Virus record (IMG/VR): IMGVR_UViG_3300017725_000049
Coordinates: 1-28,351 of that record
Reading direction: 5' to 3' (one strand)
Source: a virus
DNA length: 28,351 nucleotides
The notes beneath the pieces were generated by a model. It was not told where the DNA came from and did no database searches. It saw only the letters and a program-made list of their open reading frames with translations. Positions 1-8,969 of this stretch are shown here, piece by piece. Both the position numbers and the translations under genes were made by a program. The number at the start of each line of letters is the position of its first letter. Position 1 is the first letter of the stretch.

Positions 1-303
1 ACACCTTATAGTTACAAAACTAAAATGCCTTATTCAGGTGCGTTTGAGAATTGGGCTAAAGCTAGAAAGATAAGGTTTAGAGATCCACAAGGGAAATTTA
101 AAAAAGGTGATTACAAACAAATAGGATATGTATTAGCAAGAAGCATATTCGAAAAAGGTATTAGGGCAAACAATTTTTTTACTATACCATTTGTTAATGA
201 GTTTAAGAAATTACCGCAAGACCTACAAAACATATTTAGTGATGATATGATAATAGAAATGATAGATAGTATGATAGAAGCAGATTTAATTAAAAGAACA
301 TAA
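1..303 (+). CDS. Putative neck / head-tail joining virion protein (5' partial)
   Basis: The frame is open to base 1 with no stop, so this is probably the C-terminal part of a longer gene; ATG at 25 is only the first Met in the window. The visible part is basic at first (KARKIRFRDPQGKFKKGDYK) and then carries SIFEKGIRANNFFTIPF at about residues 41-57 counted from ATG 25. From memory, this Gly-Ile-x-x-x-x-FFT-x-PF pattern is common near the C-terminus of gp10-like neck proteins of Bacteroidota phages. The next gene starts inside the stop codon (TAATG), which suggests translational coupling within the virion operon. The role is inferred from that motif and from position; no catalytic motif is seen. 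Confidence 0.6.
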   Translation, partial: TPYSYKTKMPYSGAFENWAKARKIRFRDPQGKFKKGDYKQIGYVLARSIFEKGIRANNFFTIPFVNEFKKLPQDLQNIFSDDMIIEMIDSMIEADLIKRT

Positions 304-1370
304 TGGCAGCAATATTATTAAGAAGTCCGTATTACGAAACTAAGAGCGAAGCATATGATTCGACAAATTCACTTGTAGCTAAAAGTGCTACATTAGAATT
401 ATCAGTAGATGGTACTGTAATAAGTGAAATGAGTAAAGATACGGTGCTATCTGGAAGTAGCGGTACAGAAACTGGAACAGTTAGTTTTGAGATAGCAGAC
501 TTATGTAGAGATTATTTAGACATTACATTTAACAATTCATACACTAGTCAAACAATAGCAATAACAGGTACACTAACATTTAAAAGCGCAACAATAGATG
601 ACATTAACACAGGGGGTGCTGTTTCTAATATGGGTTCTTATAGTATTGGTCCGCACACAGGTTTAGATGGTTACTATGAATTTATGGAAGGTTTGGGTAC
701 AGGTAACACACCACCTAATAGTGCTAAGACAATAGCGACAAATGATTTGCTAGTAGACACTACCGCTGTAACAACACGTATTAATCCACCTACAAGCGGG
801 AATTCAGTTCAATTATATTATCCTGACAATACTGCAGGTGTAATCCCTTATTGGTCAGGTTCTGCAATTGTATATGATACGTTTAGTGCAAGTGATACAA
901 CTAAAACAGTTATAAGTACAGTTTTTAAGATTAATAGAGTTTGTAATAAACACACAGCATATAAGGTTACATTCGTAAATAAGTATGGTGCTTTACAAGA
1001 CTTTTATTTTAATGGTAAAACAACAGAAAACATTAATGTAAGTAAAACTACATTTAAAAGAAATATAGGGAATAGTAGTTTTGAATATGATAAACAAAAA
1101 CATTCTATAAGACAGTTTAATACTTTGGCAAATGAAAAACTTATACTAAATACACCGCCTATGAGTTATGATAATGTGAATGAAGCTATTAAACAATTAT
1201 TGGTAAGTGAGCAAGTATGGATAAGAAAAGTAGAAGGCGGATCAGAACAAACAGTACCAATTAATATAACCGATACACAACAAACATTTAAAACAGGTAT
1301 AAACGATAAAGTAGTACAATATACAATTACTGCAGAGTATGCCTTTGATATGATAAGTAATATTAGATAA
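303..1370 (+). CDS. Virion structural protein, probably tail-associated
   Basis: A 355-residue protein of unknown specific function. It is rich in Thr, Ser and Asn, has no signal peptide or membrane segment, and looks largely beta-structured, as many tail and baseplate proteins do. The N-terminal half has alternating hydrophobic strands (ILLRSPYYETK, ATLELSVDGTVI, GTVSFEIADLCRDYLDI). The C-terminal half contains VTFVNKYGALQDFYFNGK and ends in VQYTITAEYAFD. It joins both neighbours by TAATG overlaps (303 and 1370), so it is likely co-translated with the neck-like gene and the giant tail protein. Known virion genes on both sides support a structural role; a more exact assignment such as distal tail protein would be a guess. 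Confidence 0.6.
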   Translation: MAAILLRSPYYETKSEAYDSTNSLVAKSATLELSVDGTVISEMSKDTVLSGSSGTETGTVSFEIADLCRDYLDITFNNSYTSQTIAITGTLTFKSATIDDINTGGAVSNMGSYSIGPHTGLDGYYEFMEGLGTGNTPPNSAKTIATNDLLVDTTAVTTRINPPTSGNSVQLYYPDNTAGVIPYWSGSAIVYDTFSASDTTKTVISTVFKINRVCNKHTAYKVTFVNKYGALQDFYFNGKTTENINVSKTTFKRNIGNSSFEYDKQKHSIRQFNTLANEKLILNTPPMSYDNVNEAIKQLLVSEQVWIRKVEGGSEQTVPINITDTQQTFKTGINDKVVQYTITAEYAFDMISNIR

Positions 1371-4300
1371 TGAATAATATTGAATTATATGTTAAAGAAC
1401 CTGGCGATGTTAATTATACTAGGTTAGATTTATTTAAAGATGAAACAATATCTTTAACACAAACCATACAAGACGTAAAAGATCCTGCTAAGATATTTAC
1501 TAACTTTAGTAAAACATTTAGTTTACCTGCTAGTAAAACAAATAATAAATTCTTTAAACATTATCATAATTTTATACAATCATCAAACTTTTCTTTTGAT
1601 GCACGTAAAAAGAAAGATGCTAAAATAGAATTAAATAGTTTACCATTTCAAAGAGGTAAGATAAGATTAGAAGGTGTAGATTTAAAAAACGGTAGACCAG
1701 ACACATATAGAATTACATTCTTTGGTGATTTAGATTTAAAAGAAGTGTTAGGTGATTCTAAATTACAAGACTTAGATTTTTTAGATAATTTTGATGTAAC
1801 TTATACATCATCAGATGTAAAAACTGCATTAACATCAACTTCAGGTTCAGGTAATGTTACAGTTGGTAGCGAAACATTTACAACACCTACATTAGTATCT
1901 TTAATAGGTAATTCACAAAGAGGTTTTTATTTAGATGTTACATCGCCTGTAACTTCTCCATCTTATTATGATGCAACAAAAGAAGAAGTAAATATATCAG
2001 GAGGTAATTTAAGTACAACTAATAGTGCGCAATACTCTGGTTATTATTGGAAAGATCTAGTATATAGTTTAAGGTTATATGTAATTATAAAAGCAATAGA
2101 AGATCAATACGATTTAATAACATTTAGTAATGATTTCTTTAATACAACTAATATAGGTTTCTATAACTTATATATGCTGTGCCAAAGAAATGCAGGTAAA
2201 ATATTAGAAGGCCTAGGAAGTTCATACACACCAAATAAACAAACTGGTCAATCATATTTTAATGCAACAAACTTACACCCTAATAACTTAATATTAAGCG
2301 AGAGAGTATTTATAATATATGGTTTAGCATCATATCAAAACTTTCAATTTGCATTACGTGTAATATATTCTACATCTACAGGTAACATATATGTAGATTT
2401 AAGAAACAAATCAACTAACCAAATAGAAACAACTTTTACTTATGCGGTAGGACAATCAAATGCTTTAAGAAGTTTTAGTTTAGGTAATGGTACTTATGAA
2501 TTAATTTTTAGAGCAGATAATAATGAAACTGTAGTTAATTTTTCTTTTGATCTATTTGGAAATTTCGACAACTATGATACAACTAGTATAGCAACAGGAG
2601 ATGTAGATGCGAACTTTGATATACCAACGCAAGGTTTTTCTATAAAACAAAACATACCAGATATTAAAATAATAGACTTCTTGTCAGGAATATTTAAAAT
2701 GTTTAATCTAACAGCTTATAAAGAAGATGGTAAGATATATGTTAAAACGTTAGATAGTTATTATTCAGGTGGTACAGTAAGAGACGTTACTGAATACGTA
2801 GACAGTACAACAAAAACTATAGACAAAGCATTGCCATATAGAGAAATATCTTTTAAATATGAAGACACAGAAAACATACTAGCAAAACAATATAGAGAGA
2901 AATCTCAAAGAGATTGGGGATCTGCAACTTATAATGATGATGGAACATTAGATAGTAATAATCAAGCGTATGAAATAGTGTTACCTTTTCAGCATATGAT
3001 GTTCGAAAAATTAGTTGGAGGGTTGCAAGTAGGGCATTTATTAGATGATAAGCAAGCAGCGTATTTAGGTAAACCAGTAATATATTACCCTATACACAGT
3101 TCTAATACGGGTGACACAGCACCTTCTATAAATTTACTCTCAAGTATAAATGGTTATGATGGTGGAACAAGTAATGCTTATGAAGCTAATGTAGATGCAT
3201 ATTGGATTCCTAGTAATACACCAGCAATATTAAACACAGGTGCAGGATACCCAGAATCTATACATTTTAATGTAGAAAAGAATGAATGGAATGATAGCGA
3301 AGCATATATAGATACATTATTTGAAAAATATTATAAAGCATATGTTACTAATGTATTTAGGTTTAATGAAAGGTTAACTAAAATAAAAGCTAAATTACCT
3401 TTAAGTTTTTTACAACAATACAGTTTAGCAGATGAATTACAAATAGGTGATCTTACTTATAGAATAAATAGTATAACAACTAACTTACAAACAGGTGAAT
3501 CAAATTTAGAATTATTAAATGGTAGCGAAGCAATAGTTTCATCTGGTGTAGGTTTTATACAAATTTCAATATCTTCATCTAATAGCACAACACCTAGTAC
3601 TGCTTGTGGTTATACTTTAAATACACCAGTATATTATTCGGGTTTATTAGGTAACACAACACAACTATTTACAAATCAAGGTTTAACAACTAAATATACA
3701 GGATCAGGAAACTATCACGCATTTCCAGGTAGTAATTATGCTACAATAGATACTAATGGTTATATATCAAATTATCAACCTTGTCCTACACAAGCGCCTA
3801 TAATGACTACTAGTACAACTTCAAATGTTACATATCAATCATTTACAGCTAATGGTAGTTTAGATATAGCTAATGGAACTGTAAGTGAAAGGGGTTTTTA
3901 TATAGGTACAAATCCTACTTATACTAATAATACTAAACAAGTAGTTTCTGGAACATCTACGGGTAGTTATTCTTATAATAAAACATCAGGAGTTACGGGT
4001 AATACAACTTATTATGTAACAGCATATGGTGAAAATCAACACGGGGAAGGTGTAGGTACAACTCTTAGCCTTACAACTCCATCAGCACCTGTACCACCAA
4101 CTGTAAGCGCATTAACAGAACAAAATGTAACATATACAGGTTTTACAGCTAGATTAGAAATCACTAGTGACGGTGGTGATACAATTAATGGAGCAGGATT
4201 TTATATGGGAACTAATAGTGCAGCGGCTACTAACAACCCACATTATAATATAACACCTGCACCTACTTCTACAGGTATAAAAACATATGACTTTGGTAGT

Positions 4301-5650
4301 TCAGAAGGAATATTAGCCAATACTACATATTACTATTGGGGGACAGCAACAAACCAATATAGTGCAACAAAAGGTGTATCAAGTACTTATGAAACAGTTG
4401 TAACAACTACAGCACCTTCTGCGCCATCAGTAGAAACACAAACCGAAACTAGTGTAACATCTACAAGTTTTACAGGTAATATAAACATAACAAATGATAA
4501 TGGTGCAAGTATAACAAGTGCAGGTATTTGGATGGGAACTAATAATAGTGCTTATAATGCAGCAGGTAATACTTTTTATAGTATATCTACTACATCAACT
4601 GGAGTTAAATCATTAAACTTTACATCATTATCACCTAACACAACTTATTATTATTGGGGATCAGCTACTAATAGTGCAGGGACAACTATATCTAGTGCAT
4701 ACGAAACAGTAAATACTCCACAACAAGTATATTCATATAACGCAAATTATAATACTAGTGCTTTTACAGCGTGTGTACAGTCGACAACAACTACCTATTA
4801 CTCATATACTTCAACTTGGCAAGTAGGTATGGTATTATACACAACAAACACTAATGGTACATTATCAGGATTAGCAGCAGATGGCAATTATAGATTAAAC
4901 CCAAACAAATATCACGTTATATCGGGTGGTAATGGAACTTTAGGTGCAGAACAAAGTTGTAACTTAAATGTATGGAGATTAAGAATAACTGCAGATTATG
5001 TATCTGGAACAAACTTCTATGACTTAACTACAGTATTTGGAAAATCATTTAGTTCAACAGATTACTTATATCAAGCAGGTTCAGTATTCGGTTCAGGTGG
5101 TTTAGTTTATTCAGATGAAAATTTAACAACTGCACCTACATATGGGCAGGGTACATTTAATCAAGACCATTCATCTGATCCATTAAGAATATATTATTCA
5201 CAGTACCCTGATCAAAAAATATTTGCTGCAAAATTGCAATCATTTAATACATCAACGCAACAATGGGTAGACCACGCAGGAGGTAGATATACAAGGTTTT
5301 ATCAAATGGATAGTAGTGGGTATTTAGAAAGAATATATTGGAATTTTCCTAATGGAGATTTATATTATGATAGTGTAAATCCATCTACTGCAGGATTAAC
5401 GGGTATAAAAATTAGTTCACCTTATTTAAATGCAACTACTGCTTGTACTAGTGGTACGCCTACTACAATATTGTATTTTGCAGGTACTACATTAGGTAAC
5501 AATACAGTTTTATATACGGATTCAGTTTCAGCAGGTCAAGCTAAAACAACAGAAAAATATAACGGTGGTGGTAATTGGTATAAGTTCGAAAATAACTATA
5601 GAGCGCAAATAAGTAGTAGTGGTGTAGTTTCTAATTATGCAAGTTGTTAA
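1370..5650 (+). CDS. Giant modular tail/baseplate protein with fibronectin-III-like domains
   Basis: A 1426-residue protein. Residues 1 to about 735 form a long N-terminal region (FSKTFSLPASKTNNKFF near residues 46-62) that probably anchors it to the tail. Residues about 808-1115 hold three consecutive fibronectin-III-like modules of about 100 residues, recognisable by GFYIGTN / GFYMGTN / GIWMGTN and by NTTYYVTAYGENQHGEG or NTTYYYWGSATNSAGT near each module end; these modules are typical of Bacteroidota surface and phage proteins. A second, Cys-bounded module of about 60-70 residues (start Ala-Cys, end x-Cys, core LYT...G.Y......G.IS) occurs at about residues 746-805, 1135-1197 and 1359-1426, the last Cys being the final residue of the protein. 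Weak carbohydrate binding or receptor contact at the tail tip is a reasonable inference. Confidence 0.75.
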   Translation: MNNIELYVKEPGDVNYTRLDLFKDETISLTQTIQDVKDPAKIFTNFSKTFSLPASKTNNKFFKHYHNFIQSSNFSFDARKKKDAKIELNSLPFQRGKIRLEGVDLKNGRPDTYRITFFGDLDLKEVLGDSKLQDLDFLDNFDVTYTSSDVKTALTSTSGSGNVTVGSETFTTPTLVSLIGNSQRGFYLDVTSPVTSPSYYDATKEEVNISGGNLSTTNSAQYSGYYWKDLVYSLRLYVIIKAIEDQYDLITFSNDFFNTTNIGFYNLYMLCQRNAGKILEGLGSSYTPNKQTGQSYFNATNLHPNNLILSERVFIIYGLASYQNFQFALRVIYSTSTGNIYVDLRNKSTNQIETTFTYAVGQSNALRSFSLGNGTYELIFRADNNETVVNFSFDLFGNFDNYDTTSIATGDVDANFDIPTQGFSIKQNIPDIKIIDFLSGIFKMFNLTAYKEDGKIYVKTLDSYYSGGTVRDVTEYVDSTTKTIDKALPYREISFKYEDTENILAKQYREKSQRDWGSATYNDDGTLDSNNQAYEIVLPFQHMMFEKLVGGLQVGHLLDDKQAAYLGKPVIYYPIHSSNTGDTAPSINLLSSINGYDGGTSNAYEANVDAYWIPSNTPAILNTGAGYPESIHFNVEKNEWNDSEAYIDTLFEKYYKAYVTNVFRFNERLTKIKAKLPLSFLQQYSLADELQIGDLTYRINSITTNLQTGESNLELLNGSEAIVSSGVGFIQISISSSNSTTPSTACGYTLNTPVYYSGLLGNTTQLFTNQGLTTKYTGSGNYHAFPGSNYATIDTNGYISNYQPCPTQAPIMTTSTTSNVTYQSFTANGSLDIANGTVSERGFYIGTNPTYTNNTKQVVSGTSTGSYSYNKTSGVTGNTTYYVTAYGENQHGEGVGTTLSLTTPSAPVPPTVSALTEQNVTYTGFTARLEITSDGGDTINGAGFYMGTNSAAATNNPHYNITPAPTSTGIKTYDFGSSEGILANTTYYYWGTATNQYSATKGVSSTYETVVTTTAPSAPSVETQTETSVTSTSFTGNINITNDNGASITSAGIWMGTNNSAYNAAGNTFYSISTTSTGVKSLNFTSLSPNTTYYYWGSATNSAGTTISSAYETVNTPQQVYSYNANYNTSAFTACVQSTTTTYYSYTSTWQVGMVLYTTNTNGTLSGLAADGNYRLNPNKYHVISGGNGTLGAEQSCNLNVWRLRITADYVSGTNFYDLTTVFGKSFSSTDYLYQAGSVFGSGGLVYSDENLTTAPTYGQGTFNQDHSSDPLRIYYSQYPDQKIFAAKLQSFNTSTQQWVDHAGGRYTRFYQMDSSGYLERIYWNFPNGDLYYDSVNPSTAGLTGIKISSPYLNATTACTSGTPTTILYFAGTTLGNNTVLYTDSVSAGQAKTTEKYNGGGNWYKFENNYRAQISSSGVVSNYASC

Positions 5651-5678
5651 AAAAATAAAATAATACTATTATATATAT
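5648..5678 (+). promoter_or_regulatory. Candidate late promoter, motif copy 1
   Basis: An A-tract (TAAAAAAATA, 5648-5657) is followed after 10 bases by ATTATATA (5668-5675), then N2, T and the ATG at 5679. The same arrangement, in the same register to the start codon, recurs before 7571, 8970 and 11275. A late promoter with a very short or no leader is inferred; a translation-initiation signal is the alternative. Confidence 0.5.
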
Positions 5679-5792
5679 ATGTTACACAGCATAATCGAAT
5701 TATTAAAATACTCTAAAAGCAAAGACGAGAACGTGCTAATAGCAAAAGGCAAATATAAATTAAAAAGAAGATGGCTGTTAAAAAAACAATAG
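5679..5792 (+). CDS. Small basic protein, hypothetical (37 aa)
   Basis: ATG at 5679 opens a 37-codon frame ending in TAG at 5790-5792, overlapping the tape measure start (5771) by 22 bases. The product begins MLHSIIELLKYSKSKDEN and ends with a very basic tail (KYKLKRRWLLKKQ); no domain is recognised. The main support is positional: the ATTATATA-N2-T motif stands at exactly the same distance from this ATG as from three other gene starts. Alternatively it is only the 5' leader of the tape measure gene, with the overlap coupling translation. Confidence 0.35.
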   Translation: MLHSIIELLKYSKSKDENVLIAKGKYKLKRRWLLKKQ

Positions 5793-7540
5793 AGTTAGAA
5801 GTTGAAGTTGGTGATCTACAAAAAGATTTAGAATCTATACAAAAAGAGTTTAACGAAATAAAAAGCTCTATAGAAGATGTAGAAAAACAAAGTAAGAAGC
5901 AAACTAAAACAACCGAAAAAGGTTTTAAAAGATTGCAAGGCGCAGCTAATAAAGTTCGTAAAGGCATATCAGGTATAGGTTTAGCTTTTAAAGCATTAGG
6001 TATAGGTATATTTTTAAAAGCATTTCAATTTTTATCGGATGCATTTTTATCTAACCAAAAAGCAGCAGATGGTTTAGCAGTAGTTACAGGTACGATATCA
6101 AAAATATTTAGAGATTTTGTTGATTTAATAGTTGATAATACTGCAAACATTACAAATGCATTTAAAGCGTTTTTTGAAGATCCTGTCGAAAATATAAAAC
6201 AATTTGCAACTTCTATTAAAGAAGGCATTATAGATAGGTTTAACGAGTTTAAAGAAACTTTAGGTATAATAGGTCAAGCTGTAGGAAAACTATTTAAGGG
6301 GGACTTTGCAGGAGCCGTAGAAGATTTAAAAACAGCAGGTAAAGAAGCAGTAGATATAGTAACAGGTGTTGATGGTAGTTTTGAAGATGTTAAAGAAAAA
6401 GTAACTAATGCGGCAAGTGCAATAAAGGATTATGTAACAGAAACAGCAGAATCAGTAAAAGTATCAGTAGATCTAGCGAACGCAGCTAGGTTAGCGGCAG
6501 CCGAACAAGAAAGACAAAGATTAGTTACATTACAAGCAGCAGAAGAACAAAGACAAATAAGAGATGATGTAAGTAAAAGTATTGAAGATAGAATAGCTGC
6601 AAATGAAGAATTAGCTAGGATATTACAGGAGGGTGCAAAGGAAGAACTTAGGTTAGCAGAATTACAATTAGCTTCAGCAGAAGCAAAAGCTGCACTTAAT
6701 GAAAATGATATAGATTTACAAGAAGAATTAATTAGAGCGCAAAACTTAAAACTAGAAGTTACTGAGAGATTAGGTGGTATAGAATCTGAACAATTAACTA
6801 ATAGAAATGCTTTAATACAAGAGTCTGTAGATTTACAAACTACTCTTTTACAACAAACATTTGATCTAGAAGAAGCAGAAAGGCAATCGTTAATAAACTT
6901 AACGGATAATGAGTTTGAAAAACTAAGAATACAACAAGAAGGTGCAGAAGCTAGAAAACAATTAGCATTAGATGTATTTGCAGAACAAGAAAAATTATTA
7001 GATAAAGAATCGGCTGCTTTTAAAGAAGCACAAGCTGAAAAAACTAGATTAGTAGCAGAAGCTAACGCAGAAGAAGAACTACTAGACAAAAATTTAGCAG
7101 ATATGAAATTTAATCTAGCTAAAGATGGTTTAAAAGCAATAGCAGGTGCGTTAAATGAAAATAGCGCAGCAGCGAAAGCAGCATTAACTGCAGAAGCAAT
7201 AATGAGTACATATAAAGCAGCAACAACAGCATTAGATAGTAAACCATTTTTCCCATTAGGTTTAATTGGATTTGCTACAGCACTTACAACAGGTTTTAGT
7301 GCAGTTAAAAATATAGTAAGCACAAAAGTTCCAGGCGGTGGATCAGGTGCGGCAGGAGTATCGGCAGCAGCAGCACCAATAGCACAAGCACCAGCATTTA
7401 ATGTAGTAGGACAATCACCGTTAAATCAAATAGCTGAAACACTAAACAACCAACCGCCTACTAAAGCATATGTAGTGTCAGGAGATGTTACAACGGCACA
7501 ACAATTAGATAGAAATATTATAAACGAAAGTGGAATATAA
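5771..7540 (+). CDS. Tape measure protein
   Basis: A 589-residue protein, short for a tape measure. It would set tail length by acting as an extended ruler inside the tail tube. Residues 1-60 are heptad-rich and charged (VGDLQKDLESIQKEFNEIK). A hydrophobic Gly-rich stretch follows at about 66-95 (GISGIGLAFKALGIGIFLKA), as often seen in tape measures that also touch the membrane. Residues about 230-455 are a long Ala/Glu/Lys/Gln-rich coiled coil, and a Gly/Ala-rich linker leads to the C-terminus. The ending (FNVVGQSPLNQIAETL, then KAYVVSGDVTTAQQLDRN) matches, from memory, the usual C-terminal signature of tape measures in Bacteroidota phages. It implies a long-tailed phage; no sheath gene is seen, so siphovirus is favoured weakly over myovirus. 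Confidence 0.8.
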   Translation: MAVKKTIELEVEVGDLQKDLESIQKEFNEIKSSIEDVEKQSKKQTKTTEKGFKRLQGAANKVRKGISGIGLAFKALGIGIFLKAFQFLSDAFLSNQKAADGLAVVTGTISKIFRDFVDLIVDNTANITNAFKAFFEDPVENIKQFATSIKEGIIDRFNEFKETLGIIGQAVGKLFKGDFAGAVEDLKTAGKEAVDIVTGVDGSFEDVKEKVTNAASAIKDYVTETAESVKVSVDLANAARLAAAEQERQRLVTLQAAEEQRQIRDDVSKSIEDRIAANEELARILQEGAKEELRLAELQLASAEAKAALNENDIDLQEELIRAQNLKLEVTERLGGIESEQLTNRNALIQESVDLQTTLLQQTFDLEEAERQSLINLTDNEFEKLRIQQEGAEARKQLALDVFAEQEKLLDKESAAFKEAQAEKTRLVAEANAEEELLDKNLADMKFNLAKDGLKAIAGALNENSAAAKAALTAEAIMSTYKAATTALDSKPFFPLGLIGFATALTTGFSAVKNIVSTKVPGGGSGAAGVSAAAAPIAQAPAFNVVGQSPLNQIAETLNNQPPTKAYVVSGDVTTAQQLDRNIINESGI

Positions 7541-7570
7541 AAAAAACATAAATAAATATATTATATAATT
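7538..7570 (+). promoter_or_regulatory. Candidate late promoter, motif copy 2
   Basis: A run of eight A (7539-7546) is followed by CATAAATAAATAT and then ATTATATA (7560-7567), AT, T and the ATG at 7571. The box has the same spacing to the start codon as at 5679, 8970 and 11275. It lies in the 30-base gap between the tape measure and protease genes, with no hairpin terminator before it. Confidence 0.5.
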
Positions 7571-8740
7571 ATGAAGATAGTAGAACTTATACTAGACGAA
7601 GAACAAGAGTATTCAGGTATAGAAGCTATATCTATTGTAGAGAAACCAGCAATAGAAGAAGATTTTATTACACTTAATAAAGACGCTGAGTATAAATTAG
7701 CAGAAGTTGATGATGAAAAAAGAATATTACTAGGTGCTTTACTTATACCTAATAAACCAATACTACGAGTTAACGAAGAAGGCGAATATTATATATATTT
7801 TAGTAAAGACACGGTTCGTAAGGCTAGTGAAATGTATTTAATGGAAGGTAACCAAAACAATGCAACACTAGAACACCAAATGCAACTAAAAGGTTTAAGT
7901 TTAGTAGAAAGCTGGATAGTAGAAGATCCTATAAAAGACAAAACTGCATTTTATGGTTTAAAATACCCTGTAGGTACTTGGGTAGGTAGTGTAAAGGTAA
8001 ATTCAGATAAAGTATGGCAAGAATTTGTTAAAACAGGTGCTGTAAAAGGTTTTTCAATAGAAGGTTATTTTCAAGACAAGTCTACATATAGAAAAGATGA
8101 TTTAAGCGCAATAGAAAGAGCAGAAGCAGAATATCTATTATCTACCTTAAAAGATATTGTTAATGGTGTAACAGTAACACTAGAAAGTTTTAACGACTAC
8201 CCAGATTCTGTTGCTAATAATGCTAAAAGAGGTATAGAACTAAACGACAAAGTAAATAATAAGTGTGCAACCGATGTAGGTAAGATAAGAGCGCAACAAT
8301 TAGCTAAAAAAGAAAAGGTAAGTACCGAAACTATTAAAAGAATGTATAGTTATTTATCTAGAGCAGAAGAATATTATGATCCTAGCGATACAACTGCTTG
8401 TGGCACTATAAGTTATTTATTATGGGGTGGTAAATCAGCTAAAAGTTGGGCAGAAAGTAAAATAAAACAACTTAATTTATATTCAGAAGTAATTAACGAA
8501 CAATATGCCATAATAGATGACCGCCTTGCATATTCTTCACAAGAAAAAGCTGAACAAATGGCAAAAGACTTAGGGTGTGAAGGTTATCACGTACACGAAT
8601 ACGAAGGTAAAGAATGGTATATGCCTTGTGAGCAACACAGCGAAGATTTAAAAAAACCTTGTCAACCAGGTTACGAAATGATTGGTACTAAAATGAAGAA
8701 TGGAAGAAAAGTACCTAACTGTGTACCTATAAAAAGATAA
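7571..8740 (+). CDS. Head maturation protease, XkdF-like (S78_2), with two extra C-terminal domains
   Basis: A 389-residue protein. The N-terminal 170 residues fit the XkdF / peptidase S78_2 family of prohead proteases: ISIVEKPAIEEDFI at 20-33, EHQ at 101-103 with His102 a candidate catalytic residue, LVESWIVEDP at 111-120, GTWVGSVKV at 135-143 and GFSIEGYF at 160-167. Such proteases cleave scaffold and capsid precursors during head maturation. A second domain at about 231-300 begins CATDVGKIRAQQLAKKEKVS and runs to LLWGGKSAKSWAESKIKQL; similar segments occur fused to phage prohead proteins. The end has CQPGYEMIGTKMKNGRKVPN (364-383) followed by a further Cys. Position before the scaffold-like and capsid genes supports the role. 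Catalytic residues are inferred by family pattern, not proved. Confidence 0.75.
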   Translation: MKIVELILDEEQEYSGIEAISIVEKPAIEEDFITLNKDAEYKLAEVDDEKRILLGALLIPNKPILRVNEEGEYYIYFSKDTVRKASEMYLMEGNQNNATLEHQMQLKGLSLVESWIVEDPIKDKTAFYGLKYPVGTWVGSVKVNSDKVWQEFVKTGAVKGFSIEGYFQDKSTYRKDDLSAIERAEAEYLLSTLKDIVNGVTVTLESFNDYPDSVANNAKRGIELNDKVNNKCATDVGKIRAQQLAKKEKVSTETIKRMYSYLSRAEEYYDPSDTTACGTISYLLWGGKSAKSWAESKIKQLNLYSEVINEQYAIIDDRLAYSSQEKAEQMAKDLGCEGYHVHEYEGKEWYMPCEQHSEDLKKPCQPGYEMIGTKMKNGRKVPNCVPIKR

Positions 8741-8742
8741 AT

Positions 8743-8775
8743 ATGTGTAACTGCGAATATTGTATTTGTAAATAA
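8743..8775 (+). CDS. Cys-rich micro-ORF (10 aa)
   Basis: ATG at 8743, two bases after the protease stop, opens MCNCEYCICK and ends in TAA at 8773-8775; the last A is the first base of the next gene's ATG (TAATG). Four of ten residues are Cys in a CxCxxCxC pattern. The tight packing on both sides suggests translation, at least as a coupling cistron. The size makes it uncertain. Confidence 0.3.
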   Translation: MCNCEYCICK

Positions 8776-8918
8776 TGCCAAAGAAAGATAAACATTATAA
8801 AACACCTAGTAGAACGTCACCTAAAGGTGCTAGAAGGGCTTGTTTGTGTCCAGACAATACTTATAGTCGTAAATGCTGTGATGGTTCATTAGAAGCGCAA
8901 GGAATAGGGCGTATTTAA
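8775..8918 (+). CDS. Small conserved Cys-rich phage protein (47 aa)
   Basis: A 47-residue protein: a basic N-terminus (MPKKDKHYKTPSRTSPKG) followed by RACLCPDNTYSRKCCDGSLE and AQGIG. From memory, the CLCxDxTYSxxCCDG...AQGIG pattern is a recurrent small protein beside the capsid genes of Bacteroidota phages; its function is unknown. Four Cys (CLC and CC) could bind a metal or form disulfides in the virion, but this is inference. It starts inside the stop of the preceding micro-ORF and sits between the protease and the scaffold-like gene, so it is probably a head component or assembly factor. Confidence 0.65.
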   Translation: MPKKDKHYKTPSRTSPKGARRACLCPDNTYSRKCCDGSLEAQGIGRI

Positions 8919-8938
8919 AATTTCTCTAATACAAAATG

Positions 8939-8969
8939 TAAAAAAATATCGTGTATTCATTATATAGTT
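8939..8969 (+). promoter_or_regulatory. Candidate late promoter, motif copy 3
   Basis: TAAAAAAATA (8939-8948), 10 bases, then ATTATATA (8959-8966), GT, T and the ATG at 8970. The A-tract and its 10-base spacing are the same as at 5648-5678. It would drive the scaffold-like and major capsid genes, which should be the most strongly expressed late genes. Confidence 0.55.

Noticed and set aside
5651-5770. Possible tail assembly chaperone frameshift pair before the tape measure
   Set aside because: There is only a 37-codon ORF and no slippery sequence with a longer second frame; the usual G/GT-type arrangement is not present.
6430-7323. A 297-codon open frame on the minus strand opposite the tape measure gene
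   Set aside because: Its product is a Ser/Ala/Leu-rich low-complexity string that mirrors the GAA/GCA/TTA-rich coiled-coil codons on the other strand; there is no start context and the plus-strand gene is well supported.
7788-7795. ATTATATA within the protease gene; further copies at 11687 and 13860
   Set aside because: All are inside Tyr-Ile codons of established genes and are not followed by ATG at the fixed spacing seen at the four intergenic sites.
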